The notes: generated by a model from the sequence alone, not told the origin. A stretch of DNA of 64,000 bases from Rhodospirillaceae bacterium (GCA_020638575.1 JACKIH010000003.1:1655501-1719500), one strand, 5' to 3'. Positions 7,889 through 16,867 are shown, numbered from the stretch's first letter. Translations and numbers: made by a program.

Positions 7889-10327
7889 TCAGAACCGCTC
7901 CAGCAGGCGTTCCAGATAGTCCAGCTCCAGGCGCGGGCGGCTGCGTTGGCCCAGCCGATGGCGCAGCTCCTGCAGGATCTCCCGCGCCCGCTGGGTGTCC
8001 ATGCCCGACGGCAGCTCCACCCCCTCGGTGCCGATCGGCCCGGTATTGCCGAGGGGCCGGCCGAAGGGATCGGTGCGCATGGTGCCGCCGGGCATGGCCT
8101 GCATGCCTGCTCCCATGCCGGTCCCGCTCATCATGTCGGCGAGCGCTTCGCCGAGGCCCCGCATCATCTGTTCCACGGCCCGGCCCTGGGCGTCCGAGGC
8201 ATCCGACAGGTCGCCCTGCAGCAGTTCGCCGGTGGCCCGCCGCATGGCCAGCTCCGCGTCGCCCAGCCCCTGGGGGATGTTCCCGGTCATCTCGCCCAGC
8301 TCGCGCATCAGCTCGCCCAACTCGCGGCGCAACCCCTCCTGGGCCGCAGCCTGGCTGGTGGCGGATGCGCTGGGGCGAGTCTGCTGGCCCGGCTGCTGGC
8401 TGGCGTCGAACACCTCCTGCTGCAAAGCCTGCTGGCCGGCGATGAGGTCCTGGAAGTTCTGCAGCAGCTCCTGCGCCGGCCCTGAATTGCCGCCCTGCCC
8501 CGCCATGGGCGAGAGGCGCAGGCCCTCCATCATCGCCTGGAGCTGGTCGAGCAGCGCCATCGCCTCGTCGCGTGCCCCGGCGTCCGACAGGGTGCGGAGC
8601 TGGTCGAGCAGCTCGTTCAGCGCTTCGCTGTCGAGCACCTGGGTGGTCTCGTCGAACGGCAGGCTTTCGGGCAGCTCGCCGCGCGCCATGCGCTCCAGGA
8701 TCTGCTGCTGGGCGGCGGCCAGGTAGCGCTGCATGGCCTGGCGCAGTTCCTCGGTGAGCCGGGCGATCTCCTCGTCGCTGGCGCCGTTGGCGAGGGCTTC
8801 GCGCAGCGCCTCCTGGGCCTCGCGCAGCGCCCGTTCGGCCAGCGACAGGTCGCCGTCCTCGATGCGCAGGGCGGTGTCCCACAACAGCCGCTGCACCGGC
8901 TCCAGGGCGTTCGCCAGGTACTCAGCGCGACCGCTCAGGCGCAGCCGCTGCCCCGCCGTGCGCAGGGCGAGGAACACCACGGGGTCGCCGTAGAACTGGT
9001 CGGGCTGGAGGGAGATTTCCTCCAGGGCGGCCACCACACTCTGCCAGGAGGCGACGGGGTCGCGCACCAGGTGGCGGCGCTGCTCCACGATGGCGCGCGC
9101 CACCGGATGGGTGAACTCGCGTTCCGGCAGCACGAAGCGCAGCGACTCGGATGTTCCGATCTGGCCCAGCGCGTCGGTTGCCGTCAGCTCCAGCACAACC
9201 GGCAGGCCGGCCCAGGGATGCGGCGTCAGGTCGACGAAGGCGACCCCGTCGTAGCTGGCGGGCGCGCGGTCCGGCAACGCCAGGTCCAGCTCGACAGGCG
9301 GGGCATCGATGGGGTCGATGGCGTGGCCGAGGGCCCCACGGTCCAGGCTGACGCGGGCCTGCATGGCCTCCAGGCCGAAATCGTCCTCGCCGCCGTAGCT
9401 GAGGCGCAGCGCCCCCCGCTCCGTCGTCGCCGGCATCTGGGGGATGCGCGCACTGGGCGGCGTGTCGTCCACCACCTCCAAATCCCAGGTGGCGAGGGTG
9501 CGGCCGCCGCGGCTGATCGCCAGCCCGGAGCCGGTGTCCAGCTCGGCCACCACCTCGAAGCCGCCGCCGTCGAGGGGATCCATCGGCCAGTCGCGGCCGC
9601 CCAGCGCGACCAGCGGCGGGGTATCCCCGGCACCAGCCAGCCGCACCGTCAGGAGTGAGCCTTCGGGGACCGAAAGCGGCTCCGGCATCGCGGTTGCCGC
9701 CTCCCCACCGCCCACCGTCAGGGTCAGAAACACCGGCGGGTCGCCGGTATAGTCCGGCGGGTCGACAAACAGGTCTATCTGGGTTGGGGTGGCCGGCCCC
9801 CCGAAGGCGAGGTCCGGGGTCACCGCCGCCACCAGGCGCTCGCGCCAGTCGGCTTCGGCGATCACCACGGCGACGCCCAGCGCCAACACCGCCAGTCCGC
9901 GCAGGGCGACGCGGTCCTCGTCGCCGACCCCGCCGCGCGGCCAGCCGGTGGAAAGCGCCCGCAGGCGGGCAATAGTGCGGGCCATATGGGCGCGCCACAG
10001 GGCGGCGGTGGCGGGATCTTCCGGTCCCAGCCCGGCCGGTACGTCCACCAGCGTGGCCAGCGGCCGGTGGGCCAAGTGGGAGGCTTCCTCCACCCGGCGT
10101 TCGGCGTCGGCCCAACTGGGGCTGCGATAGCTCCGCCAGGCGTGGCGGAGCGCGGCCAGCAGGCCGCTGCCGGCGAGCACAAGGATGGCCAGGTGCAGCC
10201 AGGGCGGCAGCAGCGGCAGCACGTCCAGCAACGCTACCGCCAGCGCCAATCCCAGGCCGGTCGCCAACGGCCAAAGGGCCCGCCAGGCCCGTTCCAGGCG
10301 CAGCACCCAGCGGGCCCGCGCCACCAC
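7889..10327 (-). CDS. DUF4175 (TIGR02302-type) large membrane protein
   Basis: An alphaproteobacterial family of unknown function. Two membrane segments lie near residues 18-58 and a third near 140. A large beta-rich periplasmic part follows, containing IDLFVDPPDYTGDPPV and repeated Ig-like strands. The C-terminal third is Gln/Glu-rich and helical (EALREALANGASDEEIARLTEELRQ type) and ends in a conserved RLELDYLERLLERF tail. No ATG fits the start: the frame stays open through the 3' end of lysA. GTG codons at 10327 and 10324 are the best candidates, but no good ribosome-binding site precedes them, so the start is uncertain. Probably coupled to lysA, 34 bp upstream. Confidence 0.82.
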   Translation of the reverse strand: MVARARWVLRLERAWRALWPLATGLGLALAVALLDVLPLLPPWLHLAILVLAGSGLLAALRHAWRSYRSPSWADAERRVEEASHLAHRPLATLVDVPAGLGPEDPATAALWRAHMARTIARLRALSTGWPRGGVGDEDRVALRGLAVLALGVAVVIAEADWRERLVAAVTPDLAFGGPATPTQIDLFVDPPDYTGDPPVFLTLTVGGGEAATAMPEPLSVPEGSLLTVRLAGAGDTPPLVALGGRDWPMDPLDGGGFEVVAELDTGSGLAISRGGRTLATWDLEVVDDTPPSARIPQMPATTERGALRLSYGGEDDFGLEAMQARVSLDRGALGHAIDPIDAPPVELDLALPDRAPASYDGVAFVDLTPHPWAGLPVVLELTATDALGQIGTSESLRFVLPEREFTHPVARAIVEQRRHLVRDPVASWQSVVAALEEISLQPDQFYGDPVVFLALRTAGQRLRLSGRAEYLANALEPVQRLLWDTALRIEDGDLSLAERALREAQEALREALANGASDEEIARLTEELRQAMQRYLAAAQQQILERMARGELPESLPFDETTQVLDSEALNELLDQLRTLSDAGARDEAMALLDQLQAMMEGLRLSPMAGQGGNSGPAQELLQNFQDLIAGQQALQQEVFDASQQPGQQTRPSASATSQAAAQEGLRRELGELMRELGEMTGNIPQGLGDAELAMRRATGELLQGDLSDASDAQGRAVEQMMRGLGEALADMMSGTGMGAGMQAMPGGTMRTDPFGRPLGNTGPIGTEGVELPSGMDTQRAREILQELRHRLGQRSRPRLELDYLERLLERF

Positions 10328-10361
10328 GCCGGCGGCATGCCGGCGCGCCCGCTCCAGCGCC

Positions 10362-11744
10362 CTATTCGGCGGCGCGTTCGGCGTTGGGGAGCTCGGCGTT
10401 CGGGAACTCGGCGTTCGGGAGCTCGGGGTCGGGCGGCCGGTCGGCGGCAGGGGAGTCCTCCATCCAGGGCGGCAAGCGTTCCAGTCCGACCATCTCCTCG
10501 AAACTTGGCCGTTTTCGGACGACGGCAACCCGGTCGCCGTCCACCAGCACCTCCGGCACCAGGGGTCGCGAATTGTACTCCGACGACAAGGTGGCCCCGT
10601 AGGCACCCGCGGCACCGATCGCCACCAGGCTGCCCGCCTTCAGGTGCGGCAGGGCGCGCGCCCGGGCGAACACGTCGGTGCTTTCGCAGATGGGCCCGAC
10701 GACATCCACCTCCGCCGTCACCTCGCCGGTGTCGCCGCGCACCGCCACGATGGGGTGATAGGCCTTGTAGAGAGCCGGGCGCATGAGGTCGTTCATGGCG
10801 GCATCGAGCACCAGGAAGGGGCGCGCCAGGTCCTCCTTCCACTCCACCACCCGGGCCAGCAGCACGCCGGCCGATCCCACCAGGTAGCGGCCGGGCTCGA
10901 TGGTCATGTGGCAGCCGAGCGATCCCAGGGTCTCGCGCACCACCGCGGCGAAGGCGGCGGCATCGACCCGCGGCTCGCGGTCGTACGGAATGGCGAGCCC
11001 GCCGCCGAGGTCGATATGGTCGATGACGTGGCCGTCGCCGCGCAGCCGGCCCACCAGATCGGCGATGCGGCGATAGGCATTGTGGTAGGGCTGGAGGTCG
11101 ACGATCTGGCTGCCGATGTGCACGGCGACGCCGCGCAGCGCCAGCCCCGGCAGCCTTGCGGCAAGTTCGAACACCGCCGGCACCCGGTCGATGGCGATGC
11201 CGAACTTGTCGTTGGCGGTGCCGGTGGTGATCTCCTTCAGCGTGCCGGCGTCGACGTCGGGGTTGACGCGGATGGCGATGTCCACGGTGCGCTGCTTGGC
11301 GTCGGCCACCGCGCTCAGGCGCCTCAGTTCGCCGGTGCTCTCCACGTTGACCTGGCCGATGCCGGCCTCCACGGCGGCGGCCAGTTCCGCCTCGGTCTTG
11401 CCGACGCCGGAAAAGACGATGCGGGCGGCCGGGATGCCGGCGGCAAGCGCCCGGCGCATCTCGCCCACCGAGACCACGTCGGCTCCCGCCCCCAATTCGC
11501 CGAAGATGCGGATCACCGCCAGGTTGGCGTTGGCCTTGACGGCGTAGCACACGGTGACCGGCATGGCCGCCAGGGCGGCTTCCAGGGTGCGGTAGGCCCG
11601 CCGCATGGCACGGGCGTTATAGACGTAGGCCGGGGTGCCGACCTCCGCGGCGATGCGGTCGAGCGGGACGGCATCGGCGCACAGCGTGTCTGTGAGGTCG
11701 CGCACGAAGCCGCCGTTGGACAGTCCGTGGGGGATAACGGTCAT
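10362..11744 (-). CDS. lysA: diaminopimelate decarboxylase
   Basis: Last step of lysine synthesis: decarboxylates meso-diaminopimelate with PLP. It has 460 residues. The PLP-lysine motif is YAVKANANLAVI, HIGSQI and the glycine loop DLGGGLAIPY are present, and the substrate-binding motif is GPICESTDVFA. The final 33 residues are an unusual extension ending in three PNAE-type pentapeptide copies that replace the usual short C-terminus. The start ATG overlaps the stop of the LptM-like lipoprotein gene (ATGA). The order argH-lptM-lysA is widespread in proteobacteria. Confidence 0.95.
   Translation of the reverse strand: MTVIPHGLSNGGFVRDLTDTLCADAVPLDRIAAEVGTPAYVYNARAMRRAYRTLEAALAAMPVTVCYAVKANANLAVIRIFGELGAGADVVSVGEMRRALAAGIPAARIVFSGVGKTEAELAAAVEAGIGQVNVESTGELRRLSAVADAKQRTVDIAIRVNPDVDAGTLKEITTGTANDKFGIAIDRVPAVFELAARLPGLALRGVAVHIGSQIVDLQPYHNAYRRIADLVGRLRGDGHVIDHIDLGGGLAIPYDREPRVDAAAFAAVVRETLGSLGCHMTIEPGRYLVGSAGVLLARVVEWKEDLARPFLVLDAAMNDLMRPALYKAYHPIVAVRGDTGEVTAEVDVVGPICESTDVFARARALPHLKAGSLVAIGAAGAYGATLSSEYNSRPLVPEVLVDGDRVAVVRKRPSFEEMVGLERLPPWMEDSPAADRPPDPELPNAEFPNAELPNAERAAE
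10378..10422. repeat. three 15-bp tandem units at the 3' end of lysA
   Basis: Units at 10378-10392, 10393-10407 and 10408-10422 share TCGGCGTT(C/G)GGGA(G/A)C. In the lysA frame they encode repeated PNAE(L/F). They sit just upstream of the uncertain start of the DUF4175 gene. Confidence 0.8.
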
Positions 11745-11977
11745 GGCGGCGGCTCGGTCGGGGCTGCGGTATCGGCCGGGGCCGGGGTCGGGGCCGGGGT
11801 CGGGGCCGGGGTCGCCGTCGCCGGCGTCGGCTGCGGTTCGGGGGCCGGATACTGGCGCGGCCAGGTGGCCTCCTCCGGCACCGGGGCGGACAGCTCGGCC
11901 GGCCGGCGCCCGCAGGCCGCCAACGCCACGGCGGCGGCGAGCACGAGCAGGCCGGCGCGGTGCCGAATCGGCCTCAC
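11741..11977 (-). CDS. lptM: LptM-like small lipoprotein
   Basis: A 78-residue lipoprotein starting at GTG 11977, whose GTGA overlaps the argH stop. Signal peptide and lipobox (VALAAC) place the lipidated cysteine at residue 22. LptM (YifL) helps LptD mature in the outer membrane and is regularly encoded between argH and lysA. After the lipobox come CGRRPAEL-type residues, YPAPEPQP, and a TPAP repeat tail from a GC-rich 12-bp tandem repeat (11775-11815). The start is fixed by the lipobox spacing and overlaps at both ends. Family assignment rests on position and size, as homology is short. Confidence 0.72.
   Translation of the reverse strand: MRPIRHRAGLLVLAAAVALAACGRRPAELSAPVPEEATWPRQYPAPEPQPTPATATPAPTPAPTPAPADTAAPTEPPP
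11775..11815. repeat. 12-bp tandem repeat in the lptM gene
   Basis: About three copies of GCCGGGGTCGGG encode the TPAP/TPAP tail of the lipoprotein. Likely slippage-prone but frame-preserving. Confidence 0.7.
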
Positions 11978-13413
11978 AGGTAGCGTTCCCGTGCCGCCGC
12001 GGCGGCGCGCCGCACAGTCTCCGGCGCCGTGCCGCCAAGGCTGGTGCGGCTCGCCACCGCGGCGTCCAGCCCCAACACGTCGAACACCTCCGCGGTGATC
12101 TGGGGTTCGATCACCTGCATGGCGGCCAAGGGCACGCCGCCGAGATCGGTGTGGCGGGCATCGGCTTCCGCGACGATGCGGGCGGTGATGTGATGGGCCT
12201 GGCGGAACGGCAGTCCCAGCGCGCGCACCAGCCAGTCGGCCAGGTCGGTGGCGGTGGGATGGCCCACGGCCGCGGCCCGGCGCATGGCCACCTGGTCCAC
12301 CGTCATATCGCCGACCATGCCGGTGAGTGCGGCGACGCACAGGCCCAGGCTGTCGTCGACGTCGAACACCGGCTCCTTGTCCTCCTGGAGGTCCTTGGCA
12401 TAGGCCAGCGGCAGCGCCTTGACGACGGTGAGCAGCCCCATCAGGTGGCCGATGATGCGCCCGGACTTGGCGCGCACCAGTTCCGCGGCATCGGGGTTGC
12501 GCTTCTGCGGCATGATGGAGGAGCCGGTGGAGAAGGCATCCGACAGGCGCACGAAGCGGAACTGGTCGGACGTCCACAGCACGAATTCCTCGGCCAGCCG
12601 CGACAGGTGGACGGCGGCGATGGCGGCGGTGGCCAGATAGTCCAGCGCGAAATCGCGGTCCGACACCGAGTCCAGGCTGTTGGCGGTGGGCCGGTCGAAG
12701 CCGAGCGCCGTGGTGGTCGACCAGCGGTCGATGGGAAACGGCGTGCCGGCGAGTGCGGCCGCCCCCAGGGGGCATTCGTTCATGCGTGCCCGGGCGTCGC
12801 GCACGCGGCTGCGGTCGCGCCCCAGCATTTCCACATAGGCCAGCATGTGGTGCCCGAAGGTGACCGGCTGGGCCGACTGCAGGTGGGTGAAGCCCGGCAT
12901 CACGGTGGCGGCGTGGGCTTCGGCACGCTCGATCAGGGCGGTCTGCAGCGCCTTCAGCCCGTCCTCCAGCCGGTCCAGCGCGTCGCGCACCCACAGCCGG
13001 AAATCGGTCGCCACCTGGTCGTTGCGGCTGCGCGCGGTGTGCAGGCGGCCGGCGGGCGCACCGATGCGCTCGGCCAAGGCCGCCTCCACATTCATGTGGA
13101 TGTCTTCCAGCTCGACCTTGAAGGCAAAGCGTCCGGCCGCGATGTCTGCTGCGATCTCGGTGAGCCCGGCGATGATGGCATCGGCGTCGCCACCGGCTAT
13201 GATGCCGCGGTCGGCGAGCATGCGGGCATGGGCGATGGAGCCGCGGATATCCTGCTCGGCCAGCCGGCAGTCAAAGCCGATGGAGGCGTTGATCCGCTCC
13301 ATGACGGCGGCCGGGCCGCGGGCGAAACGGCCGCCCCAAAGCTGGTTGGCTGCGGAATCGGAGCGTTCGGCAGGTGCGGCAGGCTCGCGGTGCTCGGTGT
13401 GAAGTTCGGACAT
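11974..13413 (-). CDS. argH: argininosuccinate lyase
   Basis: Final step of arginine synthesis: splits argininosuccinate into arginine and fumarate. In 479 residues it has NQLWGGRF near the N-terminus, HTARSRNDQVATD, and the fumarase/aspartase superfamily signature GSSIMPQKRNPD with the mobile catalytic Ser loop. The first about 22 residues (MSELHTEHREPAAPAERSD...) are an extra, polar extension. First gene of argH-lptM-lysA-DUF4175. Only 15 bp separate its ATG from the divergent tlpA ATG, and no Shine-Dalgarno is visible. Confidence 0.96.
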   Translation of the reverse strand: MSELHTEHREPAAPAERSDSAANQLWGGRFARGPAAVMERINASIGFDCRLAEQDIRGSIAHARMLADRGIIAGGDADAIIAGLTEIAADIAAGRFAFKVELEDIHMNVEAALAERIGAPAGRLHTARSRNDQVATDFRLWVRDALDRLEDGLKALQTALIERAEAHAATVMPGFTHLQSAQPVTFGHHMLAYVEMLGRDRSRVRDARARMNECPLGAAALAGTPFPIDRWSTTTALGFDRPTANSLDSVSDRDFALDYLATAAIAAVHLSRLAEEFVLWTSDQFRFVRLSDAFSTGSSIMPQKRNPDAAELVRAKSGRIIGHLMGLLTVVKALPLAYAKDLQEDKEPVFDVDDSLGLCVAALTGMVGDMTVDQVAMRRAAAVGHPTATDLADWLVRALGLPFRQAHHITARIVAEADARHTDLGGVPLAAMQVIEPQITAEVFDVLGLDAAVASRTSLGGTAPETVRRAAAAARERYL

Positions 13414-13428
13414 GGTGGGACGACGGTG

Positions 13429-13995
13429 ATGGTCGGAAGGAAACCTCTGTTGGCGATGGCCGCCGCGCTGGTGTTCGCGGTGACGGCGCTCGTTTACGCC
13501 ATCAGCCTAGCCGGTGACCAGCCGCCGCGCGATGGGGATATGAGGAGCTTCGACATGGCGGGCGGCAGACCCGCCCCCAGCGTACCCTTCCGCGGCGCCG
13601 GCGGGGCACCGGTGACCCTGGACGATTTCGCCGGCCAGGTGGTGCTCGTTAATTTCTGGGCGACCTGGTGCGCCCCCTGCGTGCACGAGATGCCCTCACT
13701 CGCCCGCCTGCAGCAGGAGTTGGGCGGCGACGACTTCCAGGTGGTGGCGATTTCGGTGGACCAGGGCGGCGAGGACCAGGTGCAGCGGTTCTACCAAGCC
13801 CAGGGTCTCAGCGACTTGGAGATCTACACCGACCCGTCCGGCCGGGTGGCGGCCGCCTTCGGCACGCCGGGCTTGCCGACATCCGTGGTGATCGGGCGCG
13901 ACGGTGCGTGGCTAGGTACGCTGGTGGGGCCGGCCGACTGGTCGGGACCCGACGCCCGCGCCCTGCTTCACCACTTCCTCGACCGGCCGACCTGA
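13429..13995 (+). CDS. tlpA: TlpA-like membrane-anchored thiol:disulfide oxidoreductase
   Basis: A 188-residue periplasmic thioredoxin-fold protein. The N-terminal hydrophobic anchor is residues 6-27. AGQVVLVNFWATWCAPCVHEMPSL contains the WCAPC active site (written here only as family evidence), and the cis-Pro is in GTPGLPTSVVIG. TlpA-type proteins reduce disulfides for cytochrome and copper-centre assembly. A GTG at 13426 is an alternative start. The tlpA/argH divergent pair is a recurrent alphaproteobacterial arrangement. Confidence 0.9.
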   Translation: MVGRKPLLAMAAALVFAVTALVYAISLAGDQPPRDGDMRSFDMAGGRPAPSVPFRGAGGAPVTLDDFAGQVVLVNFWATWCAPCVHEMPSLARLQQELGGDDFQVVAISVDQGGEDQVQRFYQAQGLSDLEIYTDPSGRVAAAFGTPGLPTSVVIGRDGAWLGTLVGPADWSGPDARALLHHFLDRPT

Positions 13996-14120
13996 GCGGT
14001 GCCTTCCGGCGACTGCCGGCAGGCCCGGATGTCCATCCTTCGGATGCGACACTTGGCTACGGTCGAGTGATCCCAGTCACATCCTTCCGACGCTTACGAT
14101 CCCACATTGGGAGCATGCCT

Positions 14121-14146
14121 GGGGGCGCGATGACACGCGCTCCCCC
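14121..14146 (+). other. hairpin before the 39-residue membrane peptide gene
   Basis: GGGGGCGCG at 14121-14129 pairs with CGCGCTCCCCC at 14136-14146, with a small bulge and a 6-nt loop. It ends just before the ribosome-binding site of the small gene, so it could be an attenuator or a 5' stabiliser. Function is inferred only. Confidence 0.45.
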
Positions 14147-14167
14147 GCGACTCGGAGGGACCGAACC

Positions 14168-14287
14168 ATGACCGACCAGACCTTGATTGCCGCCCTCGTC
14201 GGCATCGCCGCCCTGGCGCTGTTCACCGCCGCTCCCACCTTCGGGCGCATGGTGGCCCGCCTGGTGGACCCGCCGCGCCGGCCCTGA
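14168..14287 (+). CDS. 39-residue single-pass membrane peptide
   Basis: A small gene with a strong ribosome-binding site (GGAGGGA at 14154-14160, 7 nt before the ATG). The product begins MTDQTLIAALVGIAALALFT, one membrane helix, and continues with the basic tail FGRMVARLVDPPRRP. GC-rich third positions and the ribosome-binding site argue that it is translated. No family recognised. It lies between tlpA and the convergent dehydrogenase gene. Confidence 0.6.
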   Translation: MTDQTLIAALVGIAALALFTAAPTFGRMVARLVDPPRRP

Positions 14288-14367
14288 GGCGTTCCGGTCT
14301 GGACGGCGCGCGCCCTGCCGGGGGCGGGCGCCGGGACTTTAGCGCCGGGATCTCAGCGCGCGGGATT

Positions 14368-15318
14368 TCAGCGCGTCGGCACCGGCTTCTCGCCGGAATA
14401 GTCATAGAAGCCGCGCCCGGCCTTGCGGCCCAACCAGCCGGCTTCAACATACTTCACCAGCAAGGGGCAGGGCCTGTACTTGCTGTCCGACAGCCCGTCG
14501 TACAGCACGTTCATGATGGAAAGGCAGGTATCCAGCCCGATGAAATCCGCCAGCTCCAGCGGCCCCATGGGGTGGTTGGCGCCCAGCTTCATGGCGGTGT
14601 CGATGGCGATCACCGTGCCCACGCCCTCATACAGCGTATAGACCGCCTCGTTGATCATCGGCAGCAGGATGCGGTTGACGATGAAGGCCGGAAAATCTTC
14701 CGACACGGCAGCCGTCTTATTCAGCCGCACGGTGAGCTGAAGGATCGCCTGGAACGTCTCGTCCGACGTGGCGATGCCGCGGATCACCTCGATCAACTGC
14801 ATCACCGGCACCGGGTTCATGAAGTGCATGCCGATGAAGCGCTCCGGCCGGTCGGTGATGGCGGCCAGCCGGGTGATGGAGATGGATGAGGTATTCGACG
14901 CGATCAGCGCGTGCTCGTTGATGTAGCCGAGCAGCGTCTTGAACACTTCGCGCTTCACCGCCTCGTTTTCCGTGACGGCTTCCACCACCAGGTCGCGATC
15001 GCCGAGAGCGGTGTAGTCGCTGACCAGCTTGATGCGGGCGAGCGCCTGCTGCTTCTGTTCGGCGGTGATCTTCTTGCGGCGGATCTGGCGGTCCAGGTTC
15101 TTGGCGATCAGTGCCTTGGACTTTTCGAGCTGCTCGGCGTTGACGTCCAGCAGGACAACATCCAGCCCCGCGACCCCGCACACATGGGCGATGCCGCTGC
15201 CCATCTGCCCTGCCCCGACGATGCCGATCTTCTCAACCCTGGCCGTCGCACCGGCCGGAGAGCCGCTGTCGGCGGGGCTGGCGGGCAAACGAACGCCCTC
15301 AGACACAGAGATCGTCAC
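14368..15318 (-). CDS. 3-hydroxybutyryl-CoA dehydrogenase
   Basis: NAD-dependent oxidation of 3-hydroxyacyl-CoA to acetoacetyl-CoA (beta-oxidation or polyhydroxybutyrate-related). It has 316 residues. The Rossmann motif is KIGIVGAGQMGSGIA. The catalytic segment contains IASNTSSISI and GMHFMNPVPVMQLIEVI. The C-terminal domain has NRILLPMINEA and GPLELADFIGLD. About 28 polar residues precede the Rossmann strand; an AAGGAG-type site before the ATG at 15318 supports that longer start. No etfAB genes are adjacent, which is unusual for this gene in alphaproteobacteria. Symbol hbd or paaH cannot be chosen from sequence alone. Confidence 0.93.
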   Translation of the reverse strand: MTISVSEGVRLPASPADSGSPAGATARVEKIGIVGAGQMGSGIAHVCGVAGLDVVLLDVNAEQLEKSKALIAKNLDRQIRRKKITAEQKQQALARIKLVSDYTALGDRDLVVEAVTENEAVKREVFKTLLGYINEHALIASNTSSISITRLAAITDRPERFIGMHFMNPVPVMQLIEVIRGIATSDETFQAILQLTVRLNKTAAVSEDFPAFIVNRILLPMINEAVYTLYEGVGTVIAIDTAMKLGANHPMGPLELADFIGLDTCLSIMNVLYDGLSDSKYRPCPLLVKYVEAGWLGRKAGRGFYDYSGEKPVPTR

Positions 15319-15520
15319 GGAGGCTCCTTTCGCTCACACAAGGTTGGTCCGCGCGGGCCAGATGCGGGCGACGGCCGGATCTGGGGGCACGGCAATCGGG
15401 ATCGCCGCCAAGCGGCGCCCCGTTACACTCCCGTTACCGGGCGTGGTTACAGAAACTGGTGCTGCAATGCAATGAAATGCTGTGGTCCAGCCCCGCCCCT
15501 GGCGCCCGCCGGCACGACGG

Positions 15521-16798
15521 TCACACGGTCCGCACCAAGGCGTGGCGCTTGCGCCCGGCGGACAGCTTCAGCATCCCGTCGGAGCCCAGATCGGCCGTGG
15601 TGATGCGCTGGTTGGCGTCGTCCAGCCGGGCGTCGTTGAGGCGCGCCCCGCCCTGCTGCACCAGCCGCCGCGCCTCGCCGTTGGAGGCGGCCAGTTCGCA
15701 GCGGCGCAGCAGGTCGTAGGCGGCGATACCGGCGTCCAGTTCGGAGGCCGCGACCTCGAAGCTCGGCAGGCCGTCGGCCAGCATGCCGGCCTCGAAGGTC
15801 TGGCGTGCGGTTTCCGCCGCCGCTTCGGCAGCTTCGCGGCCATGGGCCAGCGCCGTCGCCTCGGTGGCCAGCAGCTTCTTGGCGTCGTTCAGCTCCGCCC
15901 CTTGCAGGGTTTCCAGGCGGGCGATCTCGTCCAGCGTCACCTCGGTGAACAGCTTCAGGAAGCGGCCCACATCGCCGTCGGCGGTGTTGCGCCAGAACTG
16001 CCAGTAGTCGTAGGCGCTGAAGCGCTCCGGGCTGAGCCACACGGCCCCCGCCGCCGTCTTGCCCATCTTGGCGCCGCTGGCGGTGGTGATGAGCGGGGTG
16101 GTCAGCCCGAAAAGCTGGGCGGCATCCTCGTCGCGGCCGTCCGCCGCCGCGATGCGCCGCGACAGCTCCACGCCGTTGACGATATTGCCCCACTGGTCCG
16201 ACCCGCCCATCTGCATGCGGCAGCCGTGGCGGCGCCACAGCTCCAGGAAATCGTAGGCCTGGAGCAGCATGTAGTTGAATTCCAGGAAGGTCAGCGGCTG
16301 CTCGCGCTCCAGCCGCAGTTTCACGGAATCGAAGGTGAGCATGCGGTTGATGGTGAAGTGGCGCCCCACCTCGCGCAGGAAGGGGATGTAGGCGAGCCCG
16401 TCCAGCCAGTCGGCATTGTTGGCCAGCACCGCCCCGGTGGGCGGACCGCCCCACTCCACGAAGTGATCGAAGGTACGCCGGATGGCGGCGATGTGCCCGT
16501 CGATCTGGTCGGGCGTCAGCAGGCGCCGCGTCTCGTCCTTGCCGGACGGGTCGCCCACCTTGGTGGTGCCGCCGCCCATCAGCACGATCGGCCGGTGGCC
16601 CGTCTTCTGCGCCCAGCGCAACGCCATGATGGAGACGAGATGGCCGACATGCAGGCTGTCCGCCGTGGCGTCATAGCCGACATAGACGGTCACCGGCTCC
16701 ACCGACGCCAGGGCGTCCAGGGCTTCGAAATCGGTGCACTGATGGATGAAGCCCCGCGCTTCCAGCGTGCGCAGGAACTCCGAGCGAAAGCCGCTCAT
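15521..16798 (-). CDS. tyrS: tyrosyl-tRNA synthetase
   Basis: Charges tRNA-Tyr. In 425 residues it shows the class I HIGH motif as HVGH in DATADSLHVGHL, and the tyrosine/ATP site in LMGGGTTKVGDPSGKDETR. GGSDQWGNIVNG and the KMSKS equivalent GAKMGKTAAG are also present. The C-terminal S4-like RNA-binding domain contains GGARLNDARL. A clear AAGGAG lies 10 nt before the ATG. 202 bp separate it from the hbd-type gene downstream. Confidence 0.96.
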   Translation of the reverse strand: MSGFRSEFLRTLEARGFIHQCTDFEALDALASVEPVTVYVGYDATADSLHVGHLVSIMALRWAQKTGHRPIVLMGGGTTKVGDPSGKDETRRLLTPDQIDGHIAAIRRTFDHFVEWGGPPTGAVLANNADWLDGLAYIPFLREVGRHFTINRMLTFDSVKLRLEREQPLTFLEFNYMLLQAYDFLELWRRHGCRMQMGGSDQWGNIVNGVELSRRIAAADGRDEDAAQLFGLTTPLITTASGAKMGKTAAGAVWLSPERFSAYDYWQFWRNTADGDVGRFLKLFTEVTLDEIARLETLQGAELNDAKKLLATEATALAHGREAAEAAAETARQTFEAGMLADGLPSFEVAASELDAGIAAYDLLRRCELAASNGEARRLVQQGGARLNDARLDDANQRITTADLGSDGMLKLSAGRKRHALVRTV

Positions 16799-16867
16799 GG
16801 CGTGTGACTCCTTAGGTCCCGCGCTGCGGCGCGCGCACCTGATCGCCAGGCTGTGGCCAGCCGGACC

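Noticed and set aside
11635..13428. A long + strand frame upstream of tlpA
   Set aside because: It is antisense to argH and lysA with no protein-like sequence; only the part from 13429 (tlpA) is real.
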